The position numbers were made by a program, and so were the translations under genes. The notes beneath the pieces were generated by a model. It did not search any database. It was not told where the DNA came from and saw nothing but the letters and a program-made list of their open reading frames with translations. A DNA stretch of 64,000 bases from Ariolimax columbianus. Taxonomy: Eukaryota; Mollusca; Gastropoda; Stylommatophora; Arionidae. Below are positions 33,401 to 37,740 of this stretch, piece by piece. The stretch lies in NCBI GenBank assembly GCA_036924085.1, contig JAVGWX010000002.1, forward strand, positions 53,054,105-53,118,104, given 5' to 3'. Every line of letters starts with the position of its first letter. Position 1 is the first letter of the stretch.

Positions 33401-34729
33401 TGGTGATGAGTTACAGTGGCTCTTCTTACATCCCAAAACATACTTGAGATGGCCATGGGTCCTTGGCTGTAGTGCAATGTGAGTCATCATGCTCACAACT
33501 GTAGTGCTGATCTCCAACTTATTAGCTACATTGCTGCTGTTCCTGTGAAAGTCTGTTTTCAGAAACTTGAGATGGACAAGAGGTGTGGGGTATTTTCATC
33601 GGACACTGATGTTACTTTTCGCATCATTATAAATACAAAATGTGTCCGCTGAAATGGGGGACTTGTGCTGTGATTTGGATTAAAGTGAGGAAAAAACTGC
33701 GTCTTTTGTCAACCTCACTCTCCGGTTCTGAGCTACTTTTGGCAAGTGACAAGATTTTATAGAGACGACTGAAGATAGCACAGTAAGCAGATTTTTCCTC
33801 AGGGTTTACTCCTGAAGCCTTTCCAGTAAACAGGTATCCCGCAAGGCAGAGGAGGGGTAGGACATCTGTCGTGATTTTTCCACAACCGTAAGAGGTTGTA
33901 GGGGCATCTCTCCTGGGCAATGTTCTAGTGCATTATAGTCATGTCTAAATTACAGTCACGCTAAATCCGACGCTGTGTGCAGCTAGGGTGCCAATCTCGT
34001 GAAGTTCAGTCGTGGGAACTAGACCGTGAAAATAAGACACAGGTTTAAGCATAGTGCTAATTCATATAGCCTATGTCCAGACCAAGATAATCGGAAGGAA
34101 GAGAACACACAAAAATGAGCAAATTAACCAGTCCAAATGGAAAACAACTACACGTTTGCGTGAACACAACTGTAAGTCGTCGACTAGCGTGAATTCCAGT
34201 CAAATCCGTGACCTGGTGGCATTCATAATGAATTAAAACACCAGAGCAATGTAGACCTGTGCTATCACACTCGCCTTAGAACAATGCAGCAGACAAAACA
34301 AAATAACAATCTTTATTGTTTTATCTAGATAAGCCTTGTTCCCTATCAAAACCAATATAAGGTTTACAATATACAGGGATGGTCGGCCTGATCGCAAGAG
34401 GGAGCTCATTTTAAAATTATATTTACTTTCATTTTTATTCAATCATGATCTTACATGGAACCCTCTAGAGATCTTTTGCTGAACCACAAGATACCTTTAG
34501 CTGAACGTCTAGAGATCTTTCTCGGAACCCCTAGGTGCATTTAGCTGAGCTTCTAGACATCTTTCTCAGAGCCCCTAGAGAAATTTCTTGGAACCCCTAG
34601 GATTCAGAAGAGCATGTTTTGAGAAATGGTGGTCTGTAATTGTCATGGTGCAACTTTATATCTTTTCAGGTATTGGCAATGGAAGATTTTGCTAGTCGAG
34701 AATTGTCAGATCTATACAGTATCCTGTGA
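342..34729 (+). CDS. NUF2: NUF2-like kinetochore protein gene (join of 9 recognised exons, 5' incomplete)
   Basis: NUF2 is a subunit of the NDC80 complex that links kinetochores to spindle microtubules: an N-terminal calponin-homology head followed by a long coiled coil. Exons read on the + strand: 342-427, 7412-7522, 11575-11694, 14337-14516, 15773-15813, 18498-18566, 27992-28183, 31390-31552, 34670-34729. From 7412 on, all splice phases agree and give 311 codons of heptad-rich, charged sequence ending in TGA. The exon at 14337 contains KIVQSPKR, resembling the conserved IV-S-P block of NUF2 family proteins; exon 342-427 resembles the end of the head domain. Phase does not close between 427 and 7412, so at least one exon was missed there. 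Expected family length is about 460 residues, which fits. A different coiled-coil protein is possible. Confidence 0.68.
428..1393 (+). other. intronic sequence, nothing firm
   Basis: AT-rich intron. The stretch 831-915 resembles 7660-7740, so part of it is an old dispersed repeat. No convincing exon was found here although splice phase demands one before 7412. Confidence 0.5.
1394..1530 (+). repeat. SINE fragment, GCAGCAG-head subfamily
   Basis: Contains 'cagccagtgactcatag', the core 'gctgaaatttgatgtgtcg' and 'agctgtaaactacgacacaa'. These also occur in order in the SINEs at 11885, 35525 and 38515 (minus). The middle is deleted. Confidence 0.7.
2285..2545 (+). repeat. old dispersed repeat, family R (copy 1)
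   Basis: Shares with 43020-43290 and 39045-39250 an ordered set of blocks, such as 'gatcagtactgtgatctcc' against 'gatcactaatgtgatcccc' and a later 'ggtccgccttcagtatg' block. It lies within a 151-codon open frame at 2197-2652. The three copies keep a partly similar reading (M.I..VI.I....KP.I....RS.F), so the source may once have been coding. Confidence 0.45.
2870..3470 (-). pseudogene. non-LTR reverse transcriptase C-terminal fragment
   Basis: On the minus strand the sequence reads [18 protein letters not shown] followed by a [15 protein letters not shown] block, the conserved C-terminal region of many RTE/L2-like LINE proteins. Upstream codons ([12 protein letters not shown]) are frameshifted. 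A related and longer copy is at 45290-45905 (minus). Decayed. Confidence 0.75.
3793..4153 (-). mobile_element. long GAA-tailed SINE, with target-site duplication
   Basis: A 361-bp element reading from 4153 to 3793 and ending in (GAA)n (+ strand 'cttcttcttcttcg'). It is bounded by the direct repeat 'ctgatgtaata' at 3782-3792 and 4154-4164. The head starts 'ggatcaagatgccgagcag'; the body carries the shared core 'tgctgaagtcagatgtgt' and 'gctgtaaactacgacac'. No tRNA-like A/B boxes were seen. A complete insertion in a NUF2-like intron. Confidence 0.9.
4165..4871 (+). other. spacer between two inverted SINEs
   Basis: Unique-looking sequence bracketed by oppositely oriented long SINEs. A 94-codon open frame at 4435-4719 has no recognised homology, and part of it (4525-4560) resembles 63703-63740, suggesting an old repeat. 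Confidence 0.4.
4879..5231 (+). mobile_element. long GAA-tailed SINE
   Basis: Plus-strand copy of the family seen at 3793-4153. It starts 'ggatcaagatgctgagcag' and ends 'gagaacgaacgaagaagaag'. The short direct repeat 'gatggtg' at 4872-4878 and 5232-5238 is a possible target-site duplication. With the copy at 3793 it forms a ~350-bp inverted pair about 0.7 kb apart. Confidence 0.9.
5490..6450 (+). pseudogene. piggyBac-like transposase relic
   Basis: A DDE transposase of the piggyBac superfamily, broken by stops and frameshifts. Recognisable pieces in order: [13 protein letters not shown] near 5535, [20 protein letters not shown] near 5660, MSRK near 5745, KVRHLFDLI near 5830, then a jump to [13 protein letters not shown] near 5965 and [15 protein letters not shown] near 6088. 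The central catalytic region is largely deleted. The 5240-5490 stretch, rich in Asp/Glu codons, may be its acidic N-terminus. No terminal TTAA-flanked inverted repeats were identified. Confidence 0.85.
6783..7075 (-). pseudogene. LINE 3' fragment (I/Nimb-like C-terminus)
   Basis: Minus strand reads an uninterrupted stretch with [18 protein letters not shown] then LGRRARAWC and stop. This Cys-His block (C..C....ETV.HH...C) is the C-terminal knuckle that follows RNase H in I/Nimb-like LINEs. A decayed relative is at 12430-12605. Confidence 0.75.
7412..7522 (+). CDS. NUF2: NUF2-like exon, coiled coil
   Basis: 111 nt (37 codons), phase 0 at both ends, between acceptor 'aaaaatatag' and donor 'gtttgt'. 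It reads [20 protein letters not shown] within a charged helical stretch, as expected for the start of the coiled coil. It joins in frame to the exon at 11575. Confidence 0.75.
7655..8640 (+). repeat. dispersed repeat T, copy 1 (interrupted)
   Basis: Shares long ordered similarity with 8815-9440 and weaker similarity with 15215-15740, for example 'agatacaagaagatg', 'aaaaacagcacaa' and 'aaaaatcagttgcagaagct'. It is split by a LINE fragment at 8021-8306 with a target-site duplication. Type unknown; no terminal repeats or coding motif identified. Confidence 0.75.
8021..8306 (+). mobile_element. 5'-truncated I/Nimb-like LINE insertion
   Basis: 286 bp ending 'cgaacgcaaagaagaag', flanked by 'gtatctacatag' at 8009-8020 and 8307-8318. 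The 3' half is open as [19 protein letters not shown] to the stop before 8275, matching the C-terminal Cys-His block of I/Nimb-like LINEs. The start (FRLRTGH-type) is in another frame. Repeat T copy 2 shows the empty site. Confidence 0.85.
8815..9440 (+). repeat. dispersed repeat T, copy 2 (uninterrupted)
   Basis: Continuous version of the 7655-8640 repeat. Around 9089 it reads 'attattgtatctacataaac', the pre-insertion arrangement for the LINE at 8021. Confidence 0.75.
9690..9930 (-). pseudogene. RTE-like LINE 3' fragment
   Basis: Minus strand contains [10 protein letters not shown], resembling the W-R-FVAAL end of RTE-like LINE proteins. The same block recurs at 63170-63440 (minus). Heavily decayed. 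Confidence 0.45.
10098..10255 (+). mobile_element. long SINE, 5' and middle part
   Basis: Starts 'gggatcaagatgctgagcag' and runs to 'ctgtaaactattatacaac', with the core region deleted. The matching SINE tail is found 1.2 kb away at 11428-11455, on the other side of an inverted LINE piece. Confidence 0.8.
10262..11427 (-). pseudogene. I/Nimb-like LINE fragment, antisense, inside a SINE
   Basis: Minus-strand homolog of 24340-25535 of the intact LINE, truncated at both ends. It begins (11427) at the FDRRMTW block of the RT C-terminal region. It includes [20 protein letters not shown] and the RNase H strand [11 protein letters not shown] with FTDVLAVV and [18 protein letters not shown]. It lacks the Cys-His end and the GAA tail, so it is not a simple 3'-anchored insertion. 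Broken by several frameshifts. Confidence 0.9.
11428..11455 (+). repeat. displaced SINE tail
   Basis: 'gagtttgagaacaaacgaag' plus A-rich end corresponds to the SINE terminal 'gagattgagaacgaacgaag'. It continues the SINE that stops at 10255. Confidence 0.75.
11575..11694 (+). CDS. NUF2: NUF2-like exon, coiled coil
   Basis: 120 nt (40 codons), phase 0 to 0, acceptor 'aaattacag', donor 'gtaagt'. It reads [20 protein letters not shown], a typical heptad-rich helix. A second AG six bases downstream could also serve as acceptor. It joins the 14337 exon in frame. Confidence 0.78.
11885..12150 (+). mobile_element. SINE, GCAGCAG-head subfamily
   Basis: Begins 'gcagcaggaatgagctgaca', continues 'cagccagcgactcatagttg' and ends near 'gcactgtaaagcacagcatc'. 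Same order of blocks as 35525-35800. No GAA tail seen at this copy. Confidence 0.8.
12430..12605 (-). pseudogene. LINE 3' fragment, decayed
   Basis: Resembles 6783-7075 over its length ('caaagagatgatgatca', 'ccataca.tggtac.tgcac'). On the minus strand it corresponds to the C-terminus of an I/Nimb-like LINE, with broken frame. Confidence 0.6.
12835..13808 (+). pseudogene. I/Nimb-like LINE copy with internal deletion and duplication
   Basis: A short RT block near 12910-12953 (the GFRQHRSTE region, frame broken) is joined directly to RNase H sequence corresponding to 25064 of the intact LINE. A 143-bp segment is duplicated in tandem, starting 13101 and 13244. The end at 13785-13801 is 'gacagcgtacaaagaagaag', the normal LINE 3' terminus. 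Deletion removes most of the RT. Confidence 0.85.
13809..14336 (+). other. intronic sequence, nothing recognised
   Basis: AT-rich intron with a long pyrimidine-leaning tract before the 14337 acceptor. No element recognised. Confidence 0.5.
14337..14516 (+). CDS. NUF2: NUF2-like exon with IV-SP block
   Basis: 180 nt, exactly 60 codons, phase 0 to 0, acceptor 'gttttgcag', donor 'gtaaac'. It contains [20 protein letters not shown] then [18 protein letters not shown]. The IVQSP-x-R block within coiled coil is the main reason for the NUF2 call. This is known family knowledge, not a search result. Confidence 0.82.
14517..15214 (+). other. intronic sequence, nothing recognised
   Basis: AT-rich. 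A 118-codon open frame at 14581-14937 starts inside the intron, has hydrophobic low-complexity composition and no recognised motif; treated as chance. Confidence 0.5.
15215..15740 (+). repeat. dispersed repeat T, copy 3
   Basis: Shares 'gttagtttttgagat', 'aacagatctac' and 'aaaaatc.tt.tcaacaac.tac.tcccc' in order with 7655-8640 and 8815-9440. Diverged. It ends about 30 bp before the small exon at 15773. Confidence 0.6.
15773..15813 (+). CDS. NUF2: NUF2-like mini-exon
   Basis: 41 nt between acceptor 'ccgtttttgcag' and donor 'gttaag', reading [13 protein letters not shown] plus two bases. Phase 0 in, phase 2 out. It is phase-compatible with the preceding exon, and with the next one only if that exon starts at 18498 rather than 18484. 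Confidence 0.6.
16258..16509 (+). mobile_element. tRNA-headed SINE (poly-A tail) with target-site duplication
   Basis: 252 bp flanked by 'atatgcactcac' at 16246-16257 and 16510-16521. The head has an A-box-like 'cgtgacctagtggttaag' and a B-box 'gggttcgatcccc', as expected for internal Pol III promoters. The body has 'aaaatgcatgctgaagtc', the core shared with the GAA-tailed SINEs. Tail is poly-A. A sister copy is at 40459-40706. Confidence 0.92.
16921..17069 (-). mobile_element. short GAA-tailed SINE
   Basis: 149 bp, flanked by 'ataaaagat' at 16912-16920 and 17070-17078. It starts (minus) at 'gctgccgaagacggatgtgt' and ends (GAA)n. It lacks the ~200-bp head of the long family. Confidence 0.88.
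17388..17548 (-). mobile_element. short GAA-tailed SINE
   Basis: 161 bp, flanked by 'gactttgtatgt' at 17376-17387 and 17549-17560. It starts (minus) at 'gccgaagacggatgtgtcgg', the same point as the copies at 16921, 36472 and 59579. Confidence 0.92.
17561..18497 (+). other. intronic sequence, nothing firm
   Basis: AT-rich; 17565-17620 resembles 605-650, an old shared fragment. A 103-codon minus frame at 18265-18576 overlaps the next exon antisense and is not supported. Confidence 0.45.
18498..18566 (+). CDS. NUF2: NUF2-like exon, coiled coil
   Basis: Reads [20 protein letters not shown], ending at donor 'gtgggt' with two leftover bases. Acceptor is uncertain: 'gacacaag'-type AG at 18497 gives phase agreement with the 15773 mini-exon, whereas the stronger 'ttcattactag' at 18483 would need phase 0 and therefore a missing exon. 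Downstream phase with 27992 is clean. Confidence 0.68.
18590..18900 (+). repeat. degenerate ~60-bp tandem repeat
   Basis: Four or five imperfect copies of a unit containing 'cctgtacatattgtcac' and 'ttgtacagtgaaatc', in the intron just after the 18566 donor. Confidence 0.7.
19518..20152 (+). other. ribosomal 5' external transcribed spacer (retrocopy)
   Basis: GC-rich sequence sharply different from the AT-rich flanks, running directly into the canonical 18S 5' end. It contains rRNA-spacer-like GC and CGTCGG runs ('cggtcggtcggtcgtctgg'). A 249-codon open frame through it is compositional only. Its left edge coincides with the target-site duplication. Confidence 0.85.
20153..21050 (+). rRNA. 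18S rRNA, 5' ~900 nt (truncated retrocopy)
   Basis: Begins at 'tatctggttgatcctgccag', the universal 18S start, and includes 'gtgccagcagccgcggtaat' (530 loop) near 20740. It ends at 'ggaactggaggtaat' where normal 18S would continue 'gattaag'. The variable region near 20265 ('gtcgaggttccttagatgac') is gastropod-like. Some sites look mutated relative to conserved 18S (for example 'cgcaacttacccactc'). Not a functional rRNA gene: the remaining half of 18S, 5.8S and 28S are absent. Confidence 0.97.
21051..21880 (+). promoter_or_regulatory. LINE 5' leader
   Basis: About 830 nt between 18S and the ORF. Homologous in blocks to the 764-bp element at 30060-30823, which shows it belongs to the LINE family. 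It contains 'accaggcttgtcc' near 21399 and a SINE-core-like 'cctgttgaaatcggatgc' near 21867. Only short frames; no ORF1 with zinc knuckles was found. Confidence 0.8.
21881..25789 (+). CDS. LINE polyprotein: endonuclease, reverse transcriptase, RNase H (I/Nimb-like)
   Basis: An uninterrupted 1302-codon frame. An apurinic-type endonuclease spans residues ~78-295 ([33 protein letters not shown] with the catalytic Glu, Asp, Asn and Asp-His in place). Reverse transcriptase spans ~540-850 ([58 protein letters not shown] at ~741). RNase H spans ~1033-1160 ([48 protein letters not shown]). A C-terminal Cys-His knuckle is near 1242 ([17 protein letters not shown]). RNase H after RT points to the I superfamily; molluscan Nimb-type elements are the nearest known kind. 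All catalytic residues look intact, so it may be recently active. Start chosen as the first ATG of the frame; an ATG at residue 17 is possible. No ORF1 precedes it. Confidence 0.95.
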   Translation: MHGAASLTKQCNVNHSMMAAQPIRKTYGAHPEETRQAAIAPGLTPRRGPPLTTGGHPPMCRGVKAHGYGETTIGQNLKTLRILQWNAEGVINKKLSLTHHLHESKIDVACIQETHLNKNHKFSIRGYQTFRLDREGHKGGVLILTRNSIPSSAVPVNHTGQAEIVGVDIMAQETKLRIFNLYGPPNRDLSLSSMEVRDSNCIVVGDFNSHSERWGYSDTDSRGDEVEDWEIDANLSLINRPEDSPSFYSRTWHTTSTPDLAFSTQDIHYKIDRQVLNQLAGSDHRPIRLTIDMEVGPQETKPLPRWNYKRADWDRFAILTDGLCETINTRNTKMKPMVESLSKAIMQAATETIPRGARKNYKPYWNDELQKVEDAVTNARNMAEREKSVEANIALKAAAAKYKHTLKQTARESWKNKMESLNLDKEGNKLWKLVRAMNDETPSNKQITIKQGENLITGKKAANAFVDHYARANHIEVPADKHTDISEELKGHENINTAPEEHMMAKLTMREMEEAMRTLKRRKSPGKDGITNEMLMGLGQTAKEKLLSVMNQSWKRGIVPQAWKDAILVPVPKTGKDKTDPNGYRPISLLSCVGKLMERMINTRLMWHLEEKRILIPQQAGFRQHRSTEDQVILIAQEIEDAYQAQKHTVAVWVDLEKAFDKVWKDGLRVKLRRSDVCGKMYKWINHYLKQRTARVQVQGQMSKKVTLEQGVPQGGVLSPTLFLVYINDITENIPRRVHSSMFADDLAMWTSEKNLTIARNRMQTALTSLEEWANSWLVKINEEKTTCTIFSLSLKPQSTKLSLNGKILQPNDNPTYLGVTFDRRMTWKSQIERNRMKARERMAIMRKLAGTSWGADEGILKKLYTGRVRPVLEYGIAAWTTAAKANFDKVNKLQNQAMRIITGGMKSTPIVELEKITKLQSMTDRRDCRAQLQSEKLRRLTDHPMYQRLNNLGTGKLKRRNFAEIAKAKMHEDPINALTTPKPITTVRKPTWRQDIFPEVVENIPGIANKNCQTEKERRDTTLSFITKSYPSMDWTHAYTDGSVTNTTQNGGAGAFLNLPNGRKITLSFATGKYTSNFRAEAEALRAAVEEMVTHSENESHIVLLTDALEVVTALKSQKNTELNDLRAALCKLCQQSAPKRVVVQWVPSHCNIQGNEEADRLAKEGARLPQIDTSMTYEESKRLIKARYMSKWETEHTGYTKNDAYYQLNRREQVVVFRLRTGHNRLRYHLFNKLKIGCTDECPCGTGKMTTEHLLQNCPTYEDQREQMWPLPVELQDKLYGSGESLRMTAAFFEKIMVTV
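25790..25815 (+). other. LINE 3' end and (GAA)n tail
   Basis: Only about 15 nt of 3' UTR ('tgtgtacgcagaagaag') separates the stop region from a GAA microsatellite. The same ending occurs at 58192-58219, 13790-13801 and, abbreviated, in the GAA-tailed SINEs. Confidence 0.9.
25828..26459 (+). other. intronic sequence, nothing recognised
   Basis: AT-rich intron after the chimeric insertion. No element or exon recognised. Confidence 0.5.
26460..26740 (-). pseudogene. non-LTR RT C-terminal fragment
   Basis: Minus strand reads [20 protein letters not shown] then MTDNRW in shifted frame, resembling the RWAGHVARMTDNRW-type C-terminal block of RTE-like LINEs. Confidence 0.6.
26741..27991 (+). other. 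intronic sequence with low-complexity tracts
   Basis: Contains a pyrimidine tract and an AT-rich (TATA)n patch at 26990-27060. The short open frames across it are low complexity. No other feature recognised before the exon at 27992. Confidence 0.5.
27992..28183 (+). CDS. NUF2: NUF2-like exon, coiled coil
   Basis: 192 nt with acceptor 'tttttcactgtcag' and donor 'gtaagt'. One base completes the previous codon, then 63 codons including [20 protein letters not shown] and [20 protein letters not shown], then two bases. Phases match both neighbours exactly. Confidence 0.82.
28290..28400 (-). repeat. dispersed repeat S, fragment
   Basis: Minus strand reads [20 protein letters not shown] followed by FLTIMQ, clearly related at protein level to 46895-47070 (+) and 33640-33800 (-). 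Confidence 0.7.
28401..29029 (+). other. intronic sequence, nothing firm
   Basis: A 112-codon Ser/Leu-rich frame at 28489-28827 has no recognised motif and is treated as chance or as antisense of an old repeat. Confidence 0.4.
29030..30998 (-). pseudogene. non-LTR reverse transcriptase relic, interrupted
   Basis: Minus strand carries KAPGMD (right of the insertion, 30837-30855), then INSELIEIL (left of it) and [20 protein letters not shown] near 29870, the classical 'PGxDxI' and 'YRTI-L' RT motifs. The 764-bp element at 30060-30823 splits the two halves. Frameshifts and stops throughout; the part below 29700 is hard to follow. Confidence 0.75.
30060..30823 (+). mobile_element. non-autonomous derivative of the I/Nimb-like LINE (leader + GAA tail)
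   Basis: 764 bp flanked by 'gtatccatgcctg' at 30047-30059 and 30824-30836. From 30150 it follows the LINE leader (21055-21930) block by block, for example 'tacggccgaac', 'gcggacattgcac' and 'gtttctggcaggacgtgacg', with an internal gap of about 200 nt. It then jumps directly to a 'cagcgtacgatgaagaagaag' terminus without any ORF. It therefore behaves like a SINE built from LINE ends. Its first ~90 nt are not present before the leader at 21051. Confidence 0.88.
31095..31375. repeat. 31-bp minisatellite
   Basis: Nine near-identical copies of a 31-bp unit containing 'catcaccaataaatgtgtca'. The array ends about 15-20 bp before the acceptor of the exon at 31390, so it sits in the branch-point region of that intron. 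Confidence 0.95.
31390..31552 (+). CDS. NUF2: NUF2-like exon, coiled coil
   Basis: 163 nt, acceptor 'tgtacatctag', donor 'gtgagg'. One base completes a Leu codon, then 54 codons including [20 protein letters not shown] and [20 protein letters not shown], ending in phase 0. A 31-bp array lies immediately upstream and a 37-bp array begins 14 bp after the donor. Confidence 0.85.
31566..32445. repeat. 37-bp minisatellite
   Basis: About 23 copies of a 37-bp unit containing 'gcttgtcttctattgtgttt' and 'acaactggtcttg', with variants that insert 'ccagt' or 'ccaaca'. Open in all frames, hence several spurious Leu/Cys-rich frames. It starts 14 bp inside the intron. Confidence 0.95.
32585..32790 (+). 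repeat. decayed tRNA-headed SINE
   Basis: A-box-like 'catagtggttagaggc', then the core 'gcgctgaagtcagattcact' and A-rich end. The B box is lost. About 80 bp following it (32762-32850) recurs at 34262-34342. Confidence 0.5.
32791..33639 (+). other. intronic sequence, nothing recognised
   Basis: Includes a 92-codon chance frame at 32949-33227. No motif or repeat recognised apart from the shared 80-bp block at its left edge. Confidence 0.45.
33640..33970 (-). repeat. dispersed repeat S, long copy
   Basis: About 330 bp, the reverse-orientation homolog of 46735-47075. Minus strand keeps a 97-codon frame reading [20 protein letters not shown] and [20 protein letters not shown]. Confidence 0.75.
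34450..34615. repeat. ~54-bp tandem repeat
   Basis: Three imperfect units containing 'tctagagatctttctcgga' and 'acccctaggtgcatttagct', close to the final NUF2-like exon. Confidence 0.75.
34670..34729 (+). CDS. NUF2: NUF2-like terminal exon with stop
   Basis: After acceptor 'tatcttttcag' it reads [19 protein letters not shown] then TGA at 34727-34729, continuing in phase 0 from the exon ending 31552. About 100 nt of 3' UTR follow to a poly-A signal. Confidence 0.75.
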   Translation, partial: VLAMEDFASRELSDLYSIL

Positions 34730-34829
34730 TGTCGCCAGTACAGATTTCTGTCATGTTGTACTTCATTGTCTGTGTATGTCTTGGATATTACATGCTCGCT
34801 GTAAAGTTTAAAAAATTCATTTCTCTATT

Positions 34830-34835
34830 AATAAA
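34830..34835 (+). terminator. poly-A signal of NUF2-like gene
   Basis: AATAAA about 100 nt after the stop codon, followed by T/G-rich sequence ('atgtttcatttatcgc'). Confidence 0.6.
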
Positions 34836-35524
34836 ATGTTCACTGCATGTTTCATTTATCGCTTTCTGTTTCTATAACAGTGCATTATTGTCTTAGTAGT
34901 GATGGTATATTATTGCACCAACATAGTTATTTTAATTCACAAACATCTACCATATTTCTTTGATGCTATTACACATTTTTTCCCATTTTAAGAATTGGAT
35001 TGCGTCTAACAAATGACAGTGTTTTACAAGCTATGTCAAAAGAAAGTTGTCTTGTGTTAGGTGAACTGGACTTCATGCAATATTGTCATTGCCTAGTGAA
35101 TGCACAATTTTGGTAGTAGAACTTTTCATGGCTTGTTTTGTTTAAATATTGTCACATCATTTAAGTTGTGTTCATTTTGATATCTAATTGCCTTTCAAAA
35201 TGTTGTAAAAAAGATTGCACTACGAAGCTGTGATGAAAAGAAAAGTTATGTATGTAAAAGAACATGGAAATGGAGGGGCATAACAAACATTTTGACATTA
35301 GTGAAGCAAATGTTCGTCGGAGTAATAACTATGCTTACATATTTTTATGCAAAGCTGTCAATGGTTCAAAGTGTGATAATAATAGTTTCCATCATAAGTG
35401 ATTATTTTCCCATGAAAAGTGAAACTTAAGGACACTTATCTGAAAGTCAAATGTTTGGGTAAACGCACATCTTTTTGGTGGCTCATCTGTGTGCAAAGGG
35501 TTAAAGTCAGACATAACAACAGGG
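34836..35524. other. intergenic sequence, nothing recognised
   Basis: AT-rich, between the two convergent genes. Confidence 0.5.
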
Positions 35525-35800
35525 CCGAAGATGCAGCAGTAAATGAGCTGACATCAGCCAGCGACCCATAGCTGGCTCCTTGCATCAGAGTCAGTGACCC
35601 ATAGCTGATCAAGACCCTATTCTGCCTCCAAGTGGAGGCTCTGTAAACAGACTGCAACCATACAGCCTAGCTAAGAGATTAAAGTGGAAAAGTAAACCAG
35701 GCCTAAAAAATGCTGTGCTGAAATCGGATGCGTCTGGCTGAAAAGTGCAGATATTGCAGCTGCACTATAAACTACGTCACAAATGTCTTTCTCAGGACAA
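35525..35800 (+). mobile_element. SINE, GCAGCAG-head subfamily
   Basis: Reads 'gatgcagcagtaaatgagct', a 33-bp internal near-duplication around 'gacccatagctg' (35563 and 35596), then the core 'gctgaaatcggatgcgtc' and 'gcactataaactacgtcac'. This is the clearest copy for showing the repeat seed of the 37060 minisatellite. Confidence 0.85.
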
Positions 35801-36084
35801 ATGCCAAAGAAGACATAAGAGCAGAAATGATGTTTAATAATTTTGTTTCTCCAGGTAAAGCATAGGGACGCCTATAATCATCTATAGAGGATGTCTGTTG
35901 CCGAGTATTTGTAGTTTCAGTAACAATGATTTTTACATGATGTGGTAACTAGCCCCAATTCACAACTTTCTTTAGTCACGTTTTACAACATGCTTAGAAG
36001 ATTGCAGTAGTTCTATTCTTTTCAACCCGGGCACCACTAGAGTGGGCGATAAAAATAATGTGTTTGCAAAATTACTAAAGCTTT

Positions 36085-36300
36085 TTTGTATTTTTTGTTG
36101 TTGCCGTTCTCCTCATTTCTCTATTCCCCAAGGCATTATGAGCTGCACTTTTTTTTGTGTGTGTATCTGTGGGCTCAGTGAATCCAACTTCAGTTTGCAT
36201 TTTATGTAAGGGTCTGCTTCCTCCTGCATTTTCTAAGGGTTTGCTTCCCTGGAGTAACAGCCAGTGCTGTGGTTGGGGGAACAAACTCCCACCACCTGCT
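36085..36300 (-). mobile_element. tRNA-headed SINE family, partial
   Basis: Minus-strand relative of 16258-16509: 'agaaatgaggagaacggcaa' end, 'cttacataaaatgcaaactg' and 'gcaggaggaagcagaccc'. The tRNA-like head is mostly missing. Confidence 0.8.
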
Positions 36301-36471
36301 AAACAGAATGATAAAAGTATGCACTGTTTGTTACTTCACCTGTTTTGCGTTGTCTTCGGTTACAACTGTCTCCTACACTTCTTTTAAAGTAGTCATTACT
36401 TCTCTCTAACTTCAGACAGAATTTTATATTTAAACTAGCGTCCATTATTACTAGCCAAGTAGCTGCCGAAG

Positions 36472-36625
36472 ACGTTTGTGTTGGACCGAAACGTGCAAAT
36501 ATCGCAGCCAAGCTGTAAACTAGTGTCACAATGCATGTCATTCTCCGAACTGCATCCTGCTGCTTGCAAATCTCATTCAGGGCTTGGTAGTGGGAGATTG
36601 AGAACGGACGCAGAAGAAGATAATT
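36472..36625 (+). mobile_element. short GAA-tailed SINE
   Basis: Starts 'gctgccgaagacgtttgtgt' and ends 'gacgcagaagaag'. Same start point as the other short copies. Confidence 0.85.
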
Positions 36626-36874
36626 ATGGATAGACACAGTGTAAACGCATTGTTTACAGCATACACTAAACACTTTTCTAGCACAGGGTTTCTGAGCTGG
36701 TGCTCCACTCAACTCTTGGGTTCAACTAAAGGTCTCTAAGGGTTTCGCAAGAATGCACTATTACAACTAAATTAGTTTGTCATTTTTACCCCTTCAAACT
36801 TAGCTGCATAGAGCTAGCAGCCTTATATATCATTGTACAATTATTTGATTTTGGGTTCCATTCTCAATTTATGA

Positions 36875-37059
36875 TTTTTCAGTGTATGTTCTGTGTCATA
36901 GTTTACAGCCAGCTGTGATATCTGCATCTTTCAACTCAACACATCCGGTTTCAGCACCATCTTTATGGGTCCAGATTTCTTGTTCCTATTCTCTTAGTCA
37001 GACTACATTAGTACAGTCTGTTTCCTGTGCTGCCACAGACAGCCAGCTGTAGGTCACTA
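36875..37059 (-). mobile_element. SINE, GCAGCAG-head subfamily, giving rise to minisatellite
   Basis: Minus strand runs from the minisatellite edge through 'ctgtactaatgtagtctgac' and the core 'gctgaaaccggatgtgttg' to 'agctggctgtaaactatgac'. Its 5' part continues into the 33-bp array. Confidence 0.8.
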
Positions 37060-37365
37060 AACCCTGATACAAGCAGCCAGCTGTGGGTTATTGACCCTGT
37101 TGCAAGCAGCCAGCTGTGGGTTATTGACCCTGATGCAAGCAGCCAGCTGTGGGTTATTGACCCTGGTGCAAGCAGTCAGCTGTGGATTATTGACCCTGGT
37201 GCAAGCAGCCAGCTGTGGGTTATTGACCCTGATGCAAGCAGCCAGCTGTGGGTTATTGACCCTGGTGCAAGCAGCCAGCTGTGGATTATTGACCCTGGTG
37301 CAAGCAGCCAGCTGTGGGTTATTGACCCTGATGCAAGCAGCCAGCTGTGGGTTATTAACCCTGGT
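37045..37365. repeat. 33-bp minisatellite expanded from a SINE
   Basis: About ten copies of 'agccagctgtgggttattga' + 'ccctgatgcaagc' (33 bp). The unit is the reverse complement of the SINE block around 'catagctggctgcttgtgtc', which is already duplicated at 33-bp spacing in related SINEs. Period is a multiple of 3, so all six frames stay open; the long frames here are not genes. Confidence 0.93.
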
Positions 37366-37369
37366 GCAT

Positions 37370-37500
37370 TCATAATCTCCATTTTGACTTTTATGGTTTT
37401 TCTCCCAGAATGTCTTAGGTTGGTATCTTTTCCTTCTTACCTCTGGGGTCCATCCCATGGTAATTCTGTGATAGTGTCAGGTTCTCTTCCTAGGACATGA
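37370..37500 (-). pseudogene. RTE-like LINE C-terminal fragment
   Basis: Minus strand reads MGWTPEVRRKRYQPKTFWEK, matching the WTPEGRRKRGRPKTTW signature of RTE-like LINEs. It abuts the minisatellite directly. Confidence 0.75.
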
Positions 37501-37740
37501 GGTTCCAATTCCACTGGTTATGATCGATTGCATTTACTTGATTCCTCCAGTTCTCTGTTGGCCCCAAAATAATATGATTTTTTTCTTTATTAAACAGGTT
37601 GTTAGGAAAGATGACAATTTGACTTAGCAAAATTGTATTCTTAAATTTATAGTGTAAATATTGAAAAACAAATAAAAGAATTTGTTCCTGTACTATTGCT
37701 TCCATTGTTGAGTTTTGACAGACTGACTGCATGTGTGGTA

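Noticed and set aside
37027..37500. 157- and 133-codon repeat-protein-like frames on both strands
   Set aside because: Products of the 33-bp array, whose period is a multiple of three.
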